Numbered from the stretch's first letter, positions 1 to 7,979 are shown. The stretch: DNA of 13,056 bases from Promethearchaeota archaeon (GCA_019057735.1 JAHLWV010000041.1:1-13056), one strand, 5' to 3'. Notes: generated from the letters alone by a model not told the origin. Translations and numbers: made by a program.

Positions 1-90
1 AGAAACGCACTTGTGTTGATTCTGATTGCATTCTATTTTTATATAAGCATAGTTGTGATGATACTACCAGCTATTTTTAGTCCAATCTGA
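1..90 (+). CDS. C-terminal end of a membrane protein (partial, 5' end outside window)
   Basis: Frame 1 is open from the first base to a TGA at 88-90 and encodes 29 residues. Residues 3-25 are almost all Leu, Ile, Val, Phe, Tyr and Ala (ending ..VVMILPAIFSPI), which reads as one transmembrane helix followed by a short tail. Codon use is ordinary for the window. The gene would converge on mutS and overlap its last codons by 14 bp. With only 29 residues, neither the family nor the topology of the whole protein can be given. The alternative is a chance hydrophobic frame in AT-rich DNA, but a continuous helix-length run that ends soon after the helix argues for a real C-terminus. Confidence 0.5.
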   Translation, partial: RNALVLILIAFYFYISIVVMILPAIFSPI

Positions 91-3013
91 GTTTAGATAA
101 TTTTTCTTTCAGATTAATTAGTTTTTTCATCGCTTCAACAGGGGTTAAAGAATTAAGATCGATATCTTTAAGGATTTTTATCAGTTCTTTAACTTCGTCG
201 TCAGGTAGCGTTTCTCTCATGATTTTCGGTTTAAAAAAAGTTGTCTGCACATATTTTTTTTCTTTTTTAACATCATTATTTTGGCTGGTATCTAATTGAA
301 TAGCTGAATTCACCCCACTGCTTAGGGTGTTCTGTACTTCACTCTCAGTTTTTTCTAGTTTCTGGTTTATGAGAATCAATTCATCCTCACATTCAGATAT
401 TTTGTTTTGCTTTAATTCTAAGTCTAAGTTCAGTTTATCCAGATGTTTTTGTTTTTCTAAGATAAATTTATCATAATATTTCCCCTGTATAACCTCATTA
501 CCGTTATCCTTAACAGTTGCTTTAAACGGATCTTTTTCTTCGATTTGATCTAGAATCTCGAACGCTCTTATAATGACATCATCCGGAATTCCAGCAAGTT
601 TTGCGACGTGAATTCCATAAGATTTATCAGTGCTTCCCGATTTTAGTTTGCGAATGAAATTTATGCTTCCATCCTCATTTTCAATAATATCTAGGTGATA
701 ATTTTTAACTCGAGGTAAATCGATTTCTGTTAACTGGTGATAATGTGTACTAAAAAGAGTTTTTGCTTTTAATTCGTGTAATTTTTCTAATGTGGCTAAT
801 GCAATACTCTGGCCATCACTAGTGCTCGTGCCTCTACCTAACTCATCAATGATTACTAGGCTTTTTTCTGTCACAAAATTCAAGATTTTCGCGGTTTCTG
901 TCATTTCAATCATAAAAGTGCTTAATTTTCTGGCTAAATCGTCAGATGCGCCAATACGAGTGAAAATGTGGTCAATTATTCCAAGAGTCGCAGATTTTGC
1001 CGGTACAAAGCTCCCCATTTGAGCAATAATACAGATTAGCGCAACTTGTCTGAGGTAGGTACTCTTACCTGCCATATTTGGACCAGTAATGATTAACACC
1101 TGTTCTTTATTCGTATCCATAAAACAATCGTTTGGTATAAACCTATCGGAGATATTAATTTGCTCTACTACAGGGTGTCTTCCCTCTTTAATCAGGATAA
1201 TATCTTCAGTATTCATCTTAGGTTTACAATAATTGTATTTCTCAGCTACTTCCGCAAAGCATGCAAAAACATCAATAAAAGCTATATTTCTAGCCGTTTC
1301 TAATATCTCTGATGTTTTTCCTGCAACATTCTCTCTTATGGTACAGAAGATGTCGTATTCTATTTCGCTTATTTGTTCTTCAGCCTGAACGATTTTTTCT
1401 TCAAGTTTTTTTAGCTGGCTAGTTGTATATCTCCTAGCGTTTTTAAGCGTTTGTCGTTCTATATATTCATCTGGTATTCTTGGAATTTCTTTTAGAGTTC
1501 TAAAAGTGATTTGAATATAATAACCTAATATGTTGTTGTGCCCTACTTTAAAACCGGAATTTAACTTCCATCTCTCCCTCTGTGTTTTTTCATATTCAAG
1601 AACGTAATTCTTACCATTTTGAAGTATGTCTCTTAGTTCATCGATCTTATCATTGAACCCCGTTTTGATAAGGTTACCCTCCTTTACAGTAGTTGGAGGA
1701 TTATCTTTTATAGAAACCTCTATTACGGTTCTCGTTTCCTGAAAATCTTTGATTTTGTTGTTGAAGTTTGAAATTTCGGGAATTTTAGTTTTTTCTAATA
1801 TGTTTTTAATGTTGGGTATTCTTTCCAATGCGCACTTGATGTTTATCAAATCGCGGGCATTGCTATTTCTAGCATAATTAATTCGGTTTATGAATCTTTC
1901 AAGGTCACCTATTACCTTTAATTCTTCTCTTAATTCCGATCTTAAGAAAACGTCGTCCTTAAATTTCTGAACGATATTAATTCTTTGGTTTATTTCATTT
2001 AAATCTGTTAAGGGTTGGAGTATAATTTTCTTCAATAATCGAGACCCCATAGGCGTATGTGTCTGATTAAAAATCGAATATAACGTGGAATCTCTCCCCT
2101 TTTTCCATAGAGAGTTAACTAACTCTAAGTTCCTCTGTGTTATATAATCTACGTGTAATATTTTTTCTTCTCGAATATAGTTTATCTTGAAAAGGTTGGG
2201 AATTACATCTCTCTGAGTTTCTTTTAAAAATGCTAGTATTCCTCCCGAAGCTTGAACTGCTAATTCACGACTTTCTAAATCAAAACTGTTTAAATTTGAT
2301 ACATTGAAATGTCTCCTGAGAAGATCATATGATTCATCAAATTCAAAAACTGTATCCTCGTAAGTTTTAATTAAAGCATTGTTCAAATCTGATAATAGCA
2401 TAAAAAGGCGTTCGTCCTTTTTTATTGTAGTAGGTATGATCAATTCTACTGGATCGTATTGAGAATATGTGCTTAGTATTTTTTCAATAGGATCTTGTTC
2501 CTTTTTTAAAAATTCAGTTGTTAAGAATTCGCCTGTAGAAAGGTCTACGAACGCGATACCAAATCCCTTTCTTTCCTTAACAATCGAACAAATGTAGTTG
2601 TTCTCGTTTGATTTTAACATATCAGATTCAATGATGGTTCCAGGAGACAGTATTCGTACCACCCCCCGCTTTACGATCCTACCCTTAACTGTAGCAGGAT
2701 CCTCTAGTTGATCGACGACAACGACAGTTTGGCCTAAATTCACTAAATTTTTTAAATAATTACCTGCGTGGTGAGGAATTCCAGCAAGAGGATACGCATC
2801 TTTTCCTATTTTTCGTTTAGTTAGAGTGATGCCCAAAAGTTTAGAAACTCTCACAGCATCATCATAAAAAAACTCGTAGAAATCTCCCATTCGATAGGCA
2901 ATAATATGATCGGGGTACTTATCTTTATGATTCTGTTTAACACTGTACCAATGTTTCATCATCGGTGTTAAATCTTTAAAGTTCCTATCAACTATCGAAT
3001 CTTCATTAGGCAT
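77..3013 (-). CDS. mutS: DNA mismatch repair protein MutS (bacterial-type MutS1)
   Basis: This 978-residue protein recognises base mismatches and small loops in DNA and starts repair through its ATPase. The full MutS1 order is present: mismatch-binding domain with the Phe-x-Glu wedge in GDFYEFF (Phe45, Glu47), connector, lever and clamp domains (about 240-600), then the ATPase with Walker A GPNMAGKST (644-652), Walker B LVIIDELGRGTST (719-731) and STHYHQL (755-761). A charged, probably coiled linker (about 845-895) leads to QTTFF (923-927), placed like the bacterial clamp-binding motif, and to a C-terminal LTPVEAMKKL segment like that of bacterial MutS. It is roughly 100 residues longer than E. 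coli MutS (853), much of it in the linker. In the conserved (S/G)Gx-STFM loop the glycine is Lys696. No mutL is visible in the window. MutS1 is patchy in archaea and is usually explained by transfer from bacteria. The start ATG fits the family N-terminus. Confidence 0.96.
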   Translation of the reverse strand: MPNEDSIVDRNFKDLTPMMKHWYSVKQNHKDKYPDHIIAYRMGDFYEFFYDDAVRVSKLLGITLTKRKIGKDAYPLAGIPHHAGNYLKNLVNLGQTVVVVDQLEDPATVKGRIVKRGVVRILSPGTIIESDMLKSNENNYICSIVKERKGFGIAFVDLSTGEFLTTEFLKKEQDPIEKILSTYSQYDPVELIIPTTIKKDERLFMLLSDLNNALIKTYEDTVFEFDESYDLLRRHFNVSNLNSFDLESRELAVQASGGILAFLKETQRDVIPNLFKINYIREEKILHVDYITQRNLELVNSLWKKGRDSTLYSIFNQTHTPMGSRLLKKIILQPLTDLNEINQRINIVQKFKDDVFLRSELREELKVIGDLERFINRINYARNSNARDLINIKCALERIPNIKNILEKTKIPEISNFNNKIKDFQETRTVIEVSIKDNPPTTVKEGNLIKTGFNDKIDELRDILQNGKNYVLEYEKTQRERWKLNSGFKVGHNNILGYYIQITFRTLKEIPRIPDEYIERQTLKNARRYTTSQLKKLEEKIVQAEEQISEIEYDIFCTIRENVAGKTSEILETARNIAFIDVFACFAEVAEKYNYCKPKMNTEDIILIKEGRHPVVEQINISDRFIPNDCFMDTNKEQVLIITGPNMAGKSTYLRQVALICIIAQMGSFVPAKSATLGIIDHIFTRIGASDDLARKLSTFMIEMTETAKILNFVTEKSLVIIDELGRGTSTSDGQSIALATLEKLHELKAKTLFSTHYHQLTEIDLPRVKNYHLDIIENEDGSINFIRKLKSGSTDKSYGIHVAKLAGIPDDVIIRAFEILDQIEEKDPFKATVKDNGNEVIQGKYYDKFILEKQKHLDKLNLDLELKQNKISECEDELILINQKLEKTESEVQNTLSSGVNSAIQLDTSQNNDVKKEKKYVQTTFFKPKIMRETLPDDEVKELIKILKDIDLNSLTPVEAMKKLINLKEKLSKLRLD

Positions 3014-3059
3014 TATAACAAAAGAATCAATTTTTAAAATTAAATATTACAAGAGTATA

Positions 3060-3112
3060 AGTTTTTAAAGGAAATATATAATTTCTATTAGAAAATTAAT
3101 AATATTTAAATT
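3060..3112. promoter_or_regulatory. AT-rich divergent promoter region between mutS and the crotonase gene
   Basis: The 130 bp between the two start codons is nearly pure A/T and holds several TATA-like stretches. On the minus strand CTTTAAAAAC (3061-3070) lies about 53 bp before the mutS start. On the plus strand ATATATAATT (about 3074-3083) and TATTTAAATT (3103-3112) lie about 66 and 36 bp before the crotonase ATG. Which is used cannot be decided by eye because almost any position resembles a TATA box here. No inverted repeat or operator stood out. Confidence 0.35.
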
Positions 3113-3143
3113 AAAATTATAAAATATCTAGGGATTGAGAATA

Positions 3144-3935
3144 ATGTTTGGAGAAGATATCATTTTATATGAATTGAAGGGAAAAGTTGCAAATATTGTA
3201 TTAAATAGACCAGCAGCAGCTCATTCTTTTAATTTGGATTTAATGAAAAAATTATATACTACGCTCATAGAAGCCGATAAAGATGAAAGAGTTAAGTGTA
3301 TATTATTGAAAAGTACCGGTAAACGAATGTTCAGTGCCGGAATTGATATCAAATCTAAATCTCTTGAGGATAACAAAGAATATTTCGAAGAAATGAAGGT
3401 TTATGGGAGATCCATCACACAAAAAATGTTAATTATGAAAAAACCAATAATCGTTCAAGTCCAAGGCACCGCTATCGGGTTTGGGATGGAACTAATAATG
3501 GCATCTGACTTACGAATATTTGCTGATAGACCAAAAAACGAAATGTTCTTTAGAATGCCAGAAATAGCAATTTCTATATATCCTCAAACAGGAGCGACAA
3601 TTCTACCCTTGCTAGCGTTTGGTCTTTCATATGCTAAGAAAATTTTATTTACCGCTGATGAATTCGGATTGGACGACCTTAAAAAATTTAATTTCCCGAC
3701 AAGAATTTTCCCTTTAGACAAATTAGAAATAGAAACTAAGAAATTTATGAGAACTTTTAGTAAGAGAATGGATTCTTTTACATTCTTGATTAAATCCTCT
3801 TTAAATATTATGAACACGAAATATATTGAGAGATGGTACGATCTAGAGGACGAATGCGGAAAAATAGCTTACGATAAAAAAACAATGAAGGAACTTGATG
3901 AGTTTATAAAAAACTTATATAGAAAATATCCGTAG
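3144..3935 (+). CDS. Enoyl-CoA hydratase/isomerase (crotonase) family protein
   Basis: This 263-residue cytosolic protein is a member of the crotonase superfamily, which acts on acyl-CoA thioesters (hydration, isomerisation or related steps in fatty-acid and amino-acid breakdown). It shows the CoA-binding start NRPAAAHSFN (21-30), the oxyanion-hole strand FSAGIDIKS (63-71), and the core GTAIGFGMEL (108-117). Both hydratase-type acidic residues appear present: Glu116 in GMEL and Glu140 in RMPEIA. They are 24 residues apart rather than 20 as in rat mitochondrial hydratase, because of a short insertion at DRPKN. The ATG at 3144 is preferred, with an AGGGA nine bases upstream; an in-frame TTG at 3135 is the alternative. 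The gene stands alone and converges on the neighbouring hydrolase with a 25 bp gap. The exact substrate and reaction cannot be read from sequence. Confidence 0.9.
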   Translation: MFGEDIILYELKGKVANIVLNRPAAAHSFNLDLMKKLYTTLIEADKDERVKCILLKSTGKRMFSAGIDIKSKSLEDNKEYFEEMKVYGRSITQKMLIMKKPIIVQVQGTAIGFGMELIMASDLRIFADRPKNEMFFRMPEIAISIYPQTGATILPLLAFGLSYAKKILFTADEFGLDDLKKFNFPTRIFPLDKLEIETKKFMRTFSKRMDSFTFLIKSSLNIMNTKYIERWYDLEDECGKIAYDKKTMKELDEFIKNLYRKYP

Positions 3936-3960
3936 ATGCCAAATAAATTTCAAAATTTCC

Positions 3961-3986
3961 TTATTTTTGTGTTTTAATGTGTTTTT
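3961..3986 (+). terminator. Possible T-rich transcription end for the crotonase gene
   Basis: Just beyond the crotonase stop codon the plus strand carries three T runs, TTATTTTTG, GTTTTA and GTTTTTC, inside the last codons of the converging hydrolase gene. Archaeal RNA polymerase commonly stops at T-rich tracts without a hairpin. In such AT-rich DNA this is only a suggestion. Confidence 0.3.
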
Positions 3987-4818
3987 CAAGCCATATAAAC
4001 ATATCTTGAAAAACTTGTAATCTGCTTTTTTCATTCCATAATTCGTGAAGAAGTCCGTCGTATTCCCGGTATGTCTTATCAGTACTTTTAATTCTTTCGA
4101 AAAATTTTTTGTTTGTTTCCTTATCAATCAGCTTATCATTCCCTGCTTGTAAAATAAGAGTAGGACATAATAAATTCTGCACATTTTCGATAGCCCACTT
4201 CATTGACCTTTCTATCTCAGCAGCAGATCTCCAAGATATCTTATTAATTTTATTTTTATCTGCAATATGCTTTTTTAAAATTTTAATATCGCTTGTCAAG
4301 AAATTCTGTTCAATATTCATTTCCATTGTTTTTTTTGCTGAAATTTTAGAAATTGGACCAGCAATTTTCTTACCCAATCTTTTGCTTAGCGAGAAATCTT
4401 TAACATATTTTAATAAGGGTGAAGATGCAATTACACCTGGTATCGATGGGTGATTTATAGCAAAAATTAAAGAAATTAAGGCTCCAAATGCGTGACCCAT
4501 TAAGAAAATTTTCTTGTCTTTGGCTTGTTTTTTTATTAAATCTATGAACAGTACGATATCTTTTTGAATATGTTCCATACTATCGATATGTCCAGGGAAG
4601 CCTCCTGAATTTCTCCAATGTCCCCTAATATCGAAAGCATAGATGGCGTAACCCTTTTCTGTGAAGTATTCTGCTGGAACATTTATTCTATCTGAATGTG
4701 TTCCCCATCCATGTAATGCAATTACGTAAGCTTTAATGTCTTCCGAATTGGGTAGCCATTTCTGATAAAATAACTTTTTAGTTTCTCTACCTTCGTAGAA
4801 TCCGTTTTGGTTAATCAT
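3961..4818 (-). CDS. Alpha/beta hydrolase fold protein, S33/monoacylglycerol-lipase-like, nucleophile Ser replaced by Ala
   Basis: This 285-residue protein has the alpha/beta hydrolase fold, nearest in look to the monoacylglycerol lipase and serine aminopeptidase S33 group (lysophospholipase-like enzymes). The oxyanion strand VIALHGWGTHSDR (32-44) is present, as are the DIRGHWRNSGG loop (63-73), an acidic residue Asp228 in AGNDKL and a late histidine His258 in LLHEL. The nucleophile elbow is GHAFGA, so the expected serine is Ala110, encoded GCA and one base away from TCA (Ser). Unless this is a base error, classical serine hydrolase activity should be lost, leaving a pseudoenzyme or an altered function. 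There is no signal peptide or membrane segment, so it is likely cytosolic. It is transcribed alone, convergent with the crotonase gene and divergent from porG. The start ATG lies at the family N-terminus; no clear Shine-Dalgarno precedes it. Confidence 0.88.
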   Translation of the reverse strand: MINQNGFYEGRETKKLFYQKWLPNSEDIKAYVIALHGWGTHSDRINVPAEYFTEKGYAIYAFDIRGHWRNSGGFPGHIDSMEHIQKDIVLFIDLIKKQAKDKKIFLMGHAFGALISLIFAINHPSIPGVIASSPLLKYVKDFSLSKRLGKKIAGPISKISAKKTMEMNIEQNFLTSDIKILKKHIADKNKINKISWRSAAEIERSMKWAIENVQNLLCPTLILQAGNDKLIDKETNKKFFERIKSTDKTYREYDGLLHELWNEKSRLQVFQDMFIWLEKHIKTQK

Positions 4819-4870
4819 TTGATTAAATAGAAAAATTATGATTAATTATTCTTTGGTATGATTCATTATC

Positions 4871-4886
4871 TTTATACTTTTTATTA
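4871..4886 (-). promoter_or_regulatory. Candidate BRE/TATA promoter of the alpha/beta hydrolase
   Basis: On the minus strand a purine-rich element followed by a TATA box, AAAAAGTATAAAG, ends about 53 bp before the ATG. Initiation about 26 bp downstream would give a leader of roughly 30 nt. This is one of the cleaner BRE/TATA matches in the window. Confidence 0.42.
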
Positions 4887-4939
4887 CCTTTGAAGTCATT
4901 CAATGAGTCGTGAAGCCCTAAAGCTATAAATTACAAAAG

Positions 4940-4959
4940 TTTTTAATTTTAGTATAAAC
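4940..4959 (+). promoter_or_regulatory. Candidate promoter of porG
   Basis: The stretch TTTTTAATTTTAGTATAAAC contains TATA-like sequence about 60-75 bp before the porG start. Initiation near 4980 would give a leader of about 38 nt, with AGGT (5007-5010) as a weak Shine-Dalgarno seven bases from the ATG. Other AT-rich positions are possible. Confidence 0.3.
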
Positions 4960-5017
4960 TCTTTAAGTAACAAGATTCTCACGAAGCTGTAATGTATAAT
5001 TATATTAGGTTTTAATA

Positions 5018-5605
5018 ATGAGCGATTTAGAATTAATTAAAATTGTACTACTTGGTAGAGGCGGCATGGGTATAGTAACCGCATGTGAAATCATAGCGGA
5101 AGCCGCTTATTTAAGCGGTAATTTCATTGATGTCCACGCATATCCCTCTTTTGGAGCTGAGAGAAGGGGGGCTCCAGTTCAAGCGTTTGTCAAGTTATCT
5201 AGGCGTGAAAAAATATATGATAGAGCACAAATTGATAATCCAGATATACTAATAGTCTTTGATGATAGCGTTTTAACTCAAGAAGATGTTGATTCCATTG
5301 AAGATCAAGGTATTTTTATCGCTAATTCTGATAAAAATCCCGAATATTTTGTTGAGAAATTTAACCTCAGCAGCAAAATAAGGGTCCTTGTAGCTAATAT
5401 TAGTAATTTATCCCTTGAAAAGAACCTCACTATCGATGGAAACCCCGTCATCAATACCCCTATTTTAGGCTTACTATCAAAAGCTTTACCAGAACTGCAA
5501 TTGAAAAACCTTAAAGATGTTATAGTAAACAAAATGGGAGAACAATTAGGGAACATAAACTTTGATCTGATTGAACAAGGTTTTAAAATGGCAAAAATTT
5601 TGTAA
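5018..5605 (+). CDS. porG: 2-oxoacid:ferredoxin oxidoreductase, gamma subunit
   Basis: This 195-residue protein is the gamma subunit (PorG family) of the four-subunit enzyme that decarboxylates pyruvate or a related 2-oxoacid, makes acyl-CoA and reduces ferredoxin in the cytosol. The gamma domain shapes the CoA-binding side of the complex. The N-terminal glycine loop LGRGGMG (12-18), the family signature FGAERRGAPV (45-54), and a late NTPILGLLSKALP segment (146-158) are all present. The length is normal (about 180-200). It lies 2.5 kb before porDAB on the same strand, with a histidine kinase gene on the other strand between them. A stand-alone gamma gene recalls Pyrococcus, where one gamma subunit serves both the pyruvate and the 2-oxoisovalerate enzymes. 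Substrate specificity cannot be assigned. Confidence 0.93.
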   Translation: MSDLELIKIVLLGRGGMGIVTACEIIAEAAYLSGNFIDVHAYPSFGAERRGAPVQAFVKLSRREKIYDRAQIDNPDILIVFDDSVLTQEDVDSIEDQGIFIANSDKNPEYFVEKFNLSSKIRVLVANISNLSLEKNLTIDGNPVINTPILGLLSKALPELQLKNLKDVIVNKMGEQLGNINFDLIEQGFKMAKIL

Positions 5606-5616
5606 TTCTTTTTTTG
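5606..5616 (+). terminator. T-tract terminator after porG
   Basis: Directly after the porG stop codon the plus strand reads TTCTTTTTTTG, with an unbroken run of seven T. This fits archaeal factor-independent termination and sits in the 19 bp gap to the converging kinase gene. Confidence 0.45.
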
Positions 5617-5624
5617 AATATAAA

Positions 5625-7877
5625 TTATTGAATTGGTAGTCTTACAATGAATGTGCTACCTTTATTTCTTCCCCCGGATTTAGCTATTATTTCGCCCTCG
5701 TGAGAATCAACTATTTCTTTTGAAATAAATAGTCCCAAACCCGTGCCTTGGATATCAATATATTCAAATCCTTCCCCGTATCTCTCTAATTTGCCAAATT
5801 TCGTAAACAACATCTCCATTTCCTTTGGAGATATACCGATACCTGTATCACTTATCGAAAATTCAGCAAAATCCTCTTTCTTTATCAATTTGATTACAAT
5901 CTCGCCATTAGGCGGTGTATTTTTAATAGCATTAGATAAAAGATTCATAATCACCTGCTCAATTCTAACGATATCTAAATTAATCTGGAACGATTCTGGT
6001 AACAAAAGCATTAAATTTATTCTTCTATCTTTAATTGAATAATTTAATTCTTTAGATATTTCCCGAATTATGGCGCTAAAATCGTTCGGTTTTTTTAAAA
6101 GTTTAAATTTCTCATAGTCTATTCTGGAGATATCTATTAAATTGTCAACTAAATGTTTTAGTCTTTTTCCTCCTTTCTCTATTAGCTCAACTATTTCTAA
6201 TTCTTCTTTACTTAATTGTTCTCCATAAATTGTTAGAAGAAGTTCGCATCCTCCACTTACAGAAACGAGAGGTGTTTTTAGTTCGTGGGATACTCTCGAG
6301 ATTAAATTTTTCCTGATTTGGTCAAGTTCTTTTAATTTCTTCACTTCTTCTTCTACGAGGAGCTCTACTTCCTTTTTTGCTGTTACATCTGTAAACAAGG
6401 CTTGAACATAAGTTTTTTCATTAATTTTTGTCAACGCTGCTTGTAAATTTGCCCAAAACACAACACCATCTTTTCTATTTATTTTCATATCCATTCGATG
6501 GAATTTTTCACCTTTAACGAACTTTTTAAAAACTGTGAGAAGATTTGGCAAATAATCTTTATGTATTATGGAAAAAGTCATAAATTTTTTACCTATTAAT
6601 TCATGTCTATCGTACCCAAACATTTGTTCGGCTTTTGGGTTCATATCTACAACAGTTCCTTGAGTGTTGATTAGTACTACCGAAAAAGGCGTGTTATCAT
6701 AAAGGTTGCGATATTTTTTTTCAGAATCTCGAAGCTTTTCTTCTAATTTGTATTTTTCTGTGATATCAATAAAAGTTCCTTCAATTCCATACTGGTTTCC
6801 TTTTTTATCGAACAATAAATGAGAGTTTAATTGAACAACAATTTTCCTACCGTTTTTTGTCAAAGACGGGCAGATGTAGTTTTTTGCATATGTATCTCTT
6901 AAAATTTGTTTTAGATAGTGTTCTCTCTCTTCCGGATGTTGCCAAAAATCCGTAACTTTTTTTCCAATTAGACTTTCTGAAATGTCGTACTCTAATATTT
7001 TATTATGAGCCGGATTGTGATTTAGCATTATCCCATCAAGAGTAACTTGATAAAAACCTACATCTAAATTATTAATCATGTTACGATATTTAAGCTCGGA
7101 TTCTTTTAACCGCTCTTCTGCTTTCTTTCTTTCTGTTATGTCCTCAGTACGCACAACTATTAAATCTGGATCGACATAACTGTAATTTACAAGGAGGACT
7201 TTTTCTTCATTAGAGGATTGAAATCGGTAATTAATTTCTCGTTTACCATGAGTTTTATCATTCAAACATAAACGCAAGTCATCTAAAATGTCTAAGCGAT
7301 CTTTGTACATCTCAGAAGCTTTATTTCCTATATAGTTTTCTACGCTTTCGTGTGATATTTTTGCCGCGGCGTTATTGTAATTAACTAAAACAAAATCTCC
7401 ATCCACATTTTTCCATGTATAGGCAGGTATCGAGCCTTCTTTAAACAATGCCTTGAACATACCTGCCGATTCTTTTAATTTTTTTTCTGCTTTTTTGCGT
7501 TCCGTTATATTTTTAGCTACCCCTAGTATAGCATATATTTCACCATCTTTCTTAAGAGGAATCCCATAAGTTTCTAAGTAAATATAGTCACCCATTTTTG
7601 TTTTAAGTTTATACTCGCTCTGGGCAGATTGATGTCCTATTTTTCTTAATTCCTTCGTTACTTTATACGCTTTAATCAAATTATCTCTGTCAAGTAATTC
7701 AACAAAAGAAATATTAGGGATATCTTCTCTATCCATACCAAGAGCAATTAATGTTAAATCGCTAGCATCAAGGAAATTGCCATTCAAATCGTTTACATAA
7801 ATTAAATCTAACGAGTGTTCAAATAGGGCTTTAAATTTTTCTCTAACTTTTTCCTTATTATACTCTACCTTTATCAC
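5625..7877 (-). CDS. Four-PAS cytosolic sensor histidine kinase
   Basis: This 750-residue protein is a soluble two-component sensor. Four PAS domains (about 14-125, 136-250, 260-373, 386-500), most ending in a DIT-like motif with ITERKKAE-type helical linkers, feed a HisKA domain with the phospho-acceptor His531 in SHELKTP. The ATP-binding domain follows, with N box NLLSNAIKNTP (645-655), DTGIG (677-681) and GTGLGL (711-716). All catalytic boxes look intact. No transmembrane segment or signal peptide is visible, so it probably senses an internal cue such as redox state, a bound cofactor or a ligand. It has no receiver domain and no response regulator gene beside it, so the partner is unknown. 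The start is GTG at 7877; the first internal Met is residue 48, inside PAS1. AGGTGAT, a strong Shine-Dalgarno match, overlaps the start codon itself. It shares a control region with porD and converges on porG. Confidence 0.93.
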   Translation of the reverse strand: MIKVEYNKEKVREKFKALFEHSLDLIYVNDLNGNFLDASDLTLIALGMDREDIPNISFVELLDRDNLIKAYKVTKELRKIGHQSAQSEYKLKTKMGDYIYLETYGIPLKKDGEIYAILGVAKNITERKKAEKKLKESAGMFKALFKEGSIPAYTWKNVDGDFVLVNYNNAAAKISHESVENYIGNKASEMYKDRLDILDDLRLCLNDKTHGKREINYRFQSSNEEKVLLVNYSYVDPDLIVVRTEDITERKKAEERLKESELKYRNMINNLDVGFYQVTLDGIMLNHNPAHNKILEYDISESLIGKKVTDFWQHPEEREHYLKQILRDTYAKNYICPSLTKNGRKIVVQLNSHLLFDKKGNQYGIEGTFIDITEKYKLEEKLRDSEKKYRNLYDNTPFSVVLINTQGTVVDMNPKAEQMFGYDRHELIGKKFMTFSIIHKDYLPNLLTVFKKFVKGEKFHRMDMKINRKDGVVFWANLQAALTKINEKTYVQALFTDVTAKKEVELLVEEEVKKLKELDQIRKNLISRVSHELKTPLVSVSGGCELLLTIYGEQLSKEELEIVELIEKGGKRLKHLVDNLIDISRIDYEKFKLLKKPNDFSAIIREISKELNYSIKDRRINLMLLLPESFQINLDIVRIEQVIMNLLSNAIKNTPPNGEIVIKLIKKEDFAEFSISDTGIGISPKEMEMLFTKFGKLERYGEGFEYIDIQGTGLGLFISKEIVDSHEGEIIAKSGGRNKGSTFIVRLPIQ

Positions 7878-7935
7878 CTAAAGATGTGAAATTTATTCAT
7901 AACTGGTGTTTCTTTAAAGAGATAATGAAACTGTT

Positions 7936-7947
7936 GAATATAAATTT
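7936..7947 (-). promoter_or_regulatory. Candidate TATA box of the histidine kinase gene
   Basis: The minus strand reads AAATTTATATTC about 60-70 bp before the GTG start. Initiation about 26 bp downstream would give a leader near 38 nt containing an eight-codon upstream frame (7900-7874) whose TGA overlaps the GTG. The assignment is weak given the base composition. Confidence 0.28.
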
Positions 7948-7961
7948 CTATCGATTTCCAA

Positions 7962-7979
7962 AAGTTAAAATTCTAACTT
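7962..7979. repeat. Perfect inverted repeat in the kinase/porD control region
   Basis: AAGTTA-aaattc-TAACTT is a perfect 6 bp palindrome with a 6 bp spacer. It lies just upstream of the candidate kinase TATA box and about 165-180 bp before porD. The size suits a dimeric regulator, but 6 bp arms arise easily by chance in AT-rich DNA. Confidence 0.35.

Noticed and set aside
1..31. Possible mutL start on the minus strand (ATG at 29-31, ten codons) directly after mutS
   Set aside because: Ten codons do not identify MutL, the nearby TATA-like box would initiate downstream of that ATG, and the opposite strand has a more convincing hydrophobic frame over the same bases.
233..247. Canonical PCNA-interacting (PIP) box in MutS
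   Set aside because: QTTFF lacks the Q-x-x-h-x-x-a-a spacing of a PIP box; it matches the bacterial clamp motif better, so it is reported only as such.
792..1022. Plus-strand ORF inside mutS
   Set aside because: It lies opposite the highly conserved MutS ATPase region and shows no domain of its own.
3915..4127. Overlapping minus-strand ORF across the end of the hydrolase gene
   Set aside because: It is out of frame with the hydrolase, which has clear family motifs over the same bases; it is a shadow frame.
4819..5017. Non-coding RNA or riboswitch between the hydrolase and porG
   Set aside because: No stable paired structure or known motif could be seen; the two loosely similar GAAGC...TATAAATTA stretches are too imperfect to call.
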